Origin: Burkholderiaceae bacterium
GTDB lineage: Bacteria > Pseudomonadota > Gammaproteobacteria > Burkholderiales > Burkholderiaceae_B
Direction of reading: 5' to 3'
Length of the DNA: 53,725 nucleotides
Assembly: GCA_021208885.1 (NCBI GenBank)
Contig: JAJOJF010000016.1
Location: forward strand, 1-53,725
The notes under the pieces are model-generated. The model was given only the letters and a program-made list of their open reading frames with translations, had not been told where the DNA came from and searched no databases. Below, piece after piece: positions 52,453-53,725 of the stretch; position 1 is the stretch's first letter; the number at the start of each line of letters is the position of its first letter. The translations under genes were made by a program, and so were the position numbers.

Positions 52453-52465
52453 CTAAATTCGACCT

Positions 52466-52903
52466 ATGAGCGAAATGTTTGCAAAAACACTCAGAACCCT
52501 TGTCAAGCGAAAGTACCAGGGGAAAGTGCCCTCAGCGAACAAGATTGCGAATGATCTATATCGATCTGCACCGCATTTAAAACCCGTGTCATCAGAGACC
52601 GTCAGGAAGTGGCTAACAGGCGCCTGTCTCCCCCACGCAACGAGGTTAGTTTTACTGTCCTCTTGGCTTGGAAATGAACTTGAATCAGCGATATCAGCAG
52701 TCCAAACGCGTGAGCCTGAGCATAAGGCTCAGATGCTGCTGACTAGCGGCACCAGCTCAATGATGGGCTCCCAGACTTCCGATGCAAATGCATCGATAGC
52801 TCAGCTGGTAGCCATGTTTGAGCAACTAGATTTGGTTGAGCGTCAGATGGTCCGTGACATTTTGTCTTGCTACCTGGGACACAAATCTAGACATATGGAA
52901 TAG
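52466..52903 (+). CDS. putative helix-turn-helix regulatory protein
   Basis: This 145-residue soluble protein has an N-terminal half (residues about 5-75) resembling a small helix-turn-helix domain: SANKIANDLYRSAPHLKPVSSETVRKWLTG looks like a recognition pair of helices, followed by LPHATRLVLLSSWLG. The C-terminal part is Ser/Ala-rich, then a helix (LVAMFEQLDLVERQMVRDIL). I do not recognise a named family; similar proteins precede exopolysaccharide genes in related bacteria, as I recall, which is weak support. There is no clear ribosome-binding site. It is AT-richer than the neighbouring housekeeping genes and is followed after 10 bp by the Wzz-like gene. Confidence 0.6.
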   Translation: MSEMFAKTLRTLVKRKYQGKVPSANKIANDLYRSAPHLKPVSSETVRKWLTGACLPHATRLVLLSSWLGNELESAISAVQTREPEHKAQMLLTSGTSSMMGSQTSDANASIAQLVAMFEQLDLVERQMVRDILSCYLGHKSRHME

Positions 52904-52913
52904 GACAGTTTTG

Positions 52914-53725
52914 ATGAGCATGAGTGAACAATCTCCAAAGGCCCACGCCAACCATACTAGTGAGTCGCTGCATGATTCAGATGAGATAAATCTGGCTGAT
53001 ATCTTCAATCGTTTGAGTGCGACCGTTAGCAGGCGCTATCTGACGATCCGCTTGGTGCTGCTCATTTTGATAAGCACGATTTTGATTGGCACTATCGTGT
53101 GGCTTATTATCAAACCACCGCTTTGGAGCTACGGCACTGTTGTGACATTTACTTTTCCGCAGGCTCAAAACGGTCAATACCCGAATGGCAGCCAATTCCG
53201 TATCACTGAGTTAATCAGCAACAAAGTTCTACGCAAGGTGTGGACCGAGAATCAACTTGAGACTTTAGGGCTTGGCTATGAGCAGTTTGCGGCTGCAATT
53301 AGCGTCGCGCCATATTCTGATAGTGAGGATTTCATTCGCGCCAAATATCAAGCCAGACTACAGGCTCGTAACATCACACAAACCGAGATCACCTCTTTGG
53401 AGAGTGCTTTTTTACAGGAGTTGCAGGCGAGCATATCTCGTCAAGCGAAATTAATGATCACAGCGCCTTACCATTCTCCACTCTCGGGCGATTTGGCAAC
53501 GAAGCTGCTGATGGAGATTCCAAAGGCTTGGTCGGAATTGGCCGTGGACGATCTTGGTGTTACCTCGATTCCCATGGCGCAAACTGAAATTCTTAATATC
53601 GATTTATTAACCAAAAGTTCGCCGTTTACGGCTATCGATTATTTCCATCGATCATCGAGAAATATTCTTGCGGCGATTGCTGTTATTGAGAGTTTTCCAG
53701 GTGGAGAGAGTCTGCGTGACCCAGC
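52914..53725 (+). CDS. Wzz-like polysaccharide chain-length/export protein, N-terminal part (runs off window)
   Basis: This frame is open from ATG 52914 to the window end (270 codons, no stop). The protein has a polar N-terminal tail of about 40 residues and a single membrane helix near residues 44-66 (LVLLILISTILIGTIVWLII). A long domain follows that would face the periplasm: SYGTVVTFTFPQAQNG, ITELISNKVLRKVW, then helical, Gln/Ala-rich segments. This N-in topology with a beta-rich start and extended helices resembles the polysaccharide copolymerase (Wzz) family that sets O-antigen or capsule chain length. The call rests on topology and weak similarity. It is probably cotranscribed with the gene ending at 52903. 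Confidence 0.6.
   Translation, partial: MSMSEQSPKAHANHTSESLHDSDEINLADIFNRLSATVSRRYLTIRLVLLILISTILIGTIVWLIIKPPLWSYGTVVTFTFPQAQNGQYPNGSQFRITELISNKVLRKVWTENQLETLGLGYEQFAAAISVAPYSDSEDFIRAKYQARLQARNITQTEITSLESAFLQELQASISRQAKLMITAPYHSPLSGDLATKLLMEIPKAWSELAVDDLGVTSIPMAQTEILNIDLLTKSSPFTAIDYFHRSSRNILAAIAVIESFPGGESLRDP

Noticed and set aside
52204..52465. tmRNA (ssrA) or tRNA gene after smpB
   Set aside because: No tRNA-like ends, no CCA-bearing acceptor stem and no tag-peptide frame could be recognised in this AT-rich gap.
1..53725. CRISPR arrays, insertion sequences or prophage
   Set aside because: No regularly spaced direct repeats, transposase, integrase or phage structural genes were seen; the genes are mostly conserved chromosomal ones.

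Overview
The window reads as a betaproteobacterial chromosome, most like Burkholderiales/Alcaligenaceae. This is inferred from protein sequence and gene order: gmk-rpoZ-spoT, rph/rdgB/hemW, glnA-ntrB-ntrC, recG-oxyR-dps-ubiA-proC, mltG-tmk-holB-tatD opposite ygfZ, and ratA-ratB opposite smpB. The RpoZ, UbiC, OxyR and RidA proteins look Bordetella-like. GC content is moderate. No tRNA, rRNA, CRISPR array, insertion sequence or prophage was seen. Coding density is high, with many 1-30 nt overlaps and many GTG/TTG starts.

Layout. 1-1.1 kb: 3' part of a gamma-glutamyltransferase-like gene. 1.2-4.7 kb: ubiC-MFS transporter, an RluF-like pseudouridine synthase and rlmJ. 4.8-10.6 kb: ppiD, the divergent tesA/ybbA pair whose start codons overlap, a DMT transporter gene broken by one base in an A8 tract, and an amidase. 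10.6-13.9 kb: the gmk-rpoZ-spoT operon. 14-18.4 kb: an SDR oxidoreductase, a second (periplasmic) GGT coupled to yicC, and rph. 18.4-22.5 kb: a catabolic-looking block (acyl-CoA dehydrogenase, MmgE/PrpD protein, RidA-like protein) with a divergent LysR regulator, lying between rph and rdgB. 22.5-28.6 kb: rdgB, hemW, then the nitrogen-control operon glnA-ntrB-ntrC behind a clear sigma-54/NtrC promoter. 28.9-37.1 kb: ridA-recG-oxyR-dps-ubiA-proC, then a tartrate/malate dehydrogenase-HpaI aldolase-cytochrome c operon.

At 37,095-37,122, between two converging operons, lies a site closely matching the XerCD recombination site dif. GGGNAGGG (KOPS-type, FtsK-orienting) octamers found by eye are all on the + strand to its left (five) and all on the - strand to its right (three), so they point at the site from both sides. 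The window therefore appears to straddle the replication terminus and dimer-resolution locus.

Right of dif: a beta-CASP RNase/NMP-phosphorylase pair (38-40 kb), an oxidative and UV stress group (peroxiredoxin, photolyase, glutathione peroxidase, glutathione S-transferase; 41-44 kb), an exported ankyrin protein, the tatD-holB-tmk-mltG operon, ygfZ, a 3-hydroxyisobutyryl-CoA hydrolase-like gene, ratA-ratB and smpB. After smpB the DNA becomes AT-rich. A small putative DNA-binding protein is followed at once by the start of a Wzz-like membrane protein that runs off the window, probably the edge of a surface-polysaccharide locus.

All functional calls come from reading motifs and from family knowledge. 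No database search or computation was run.
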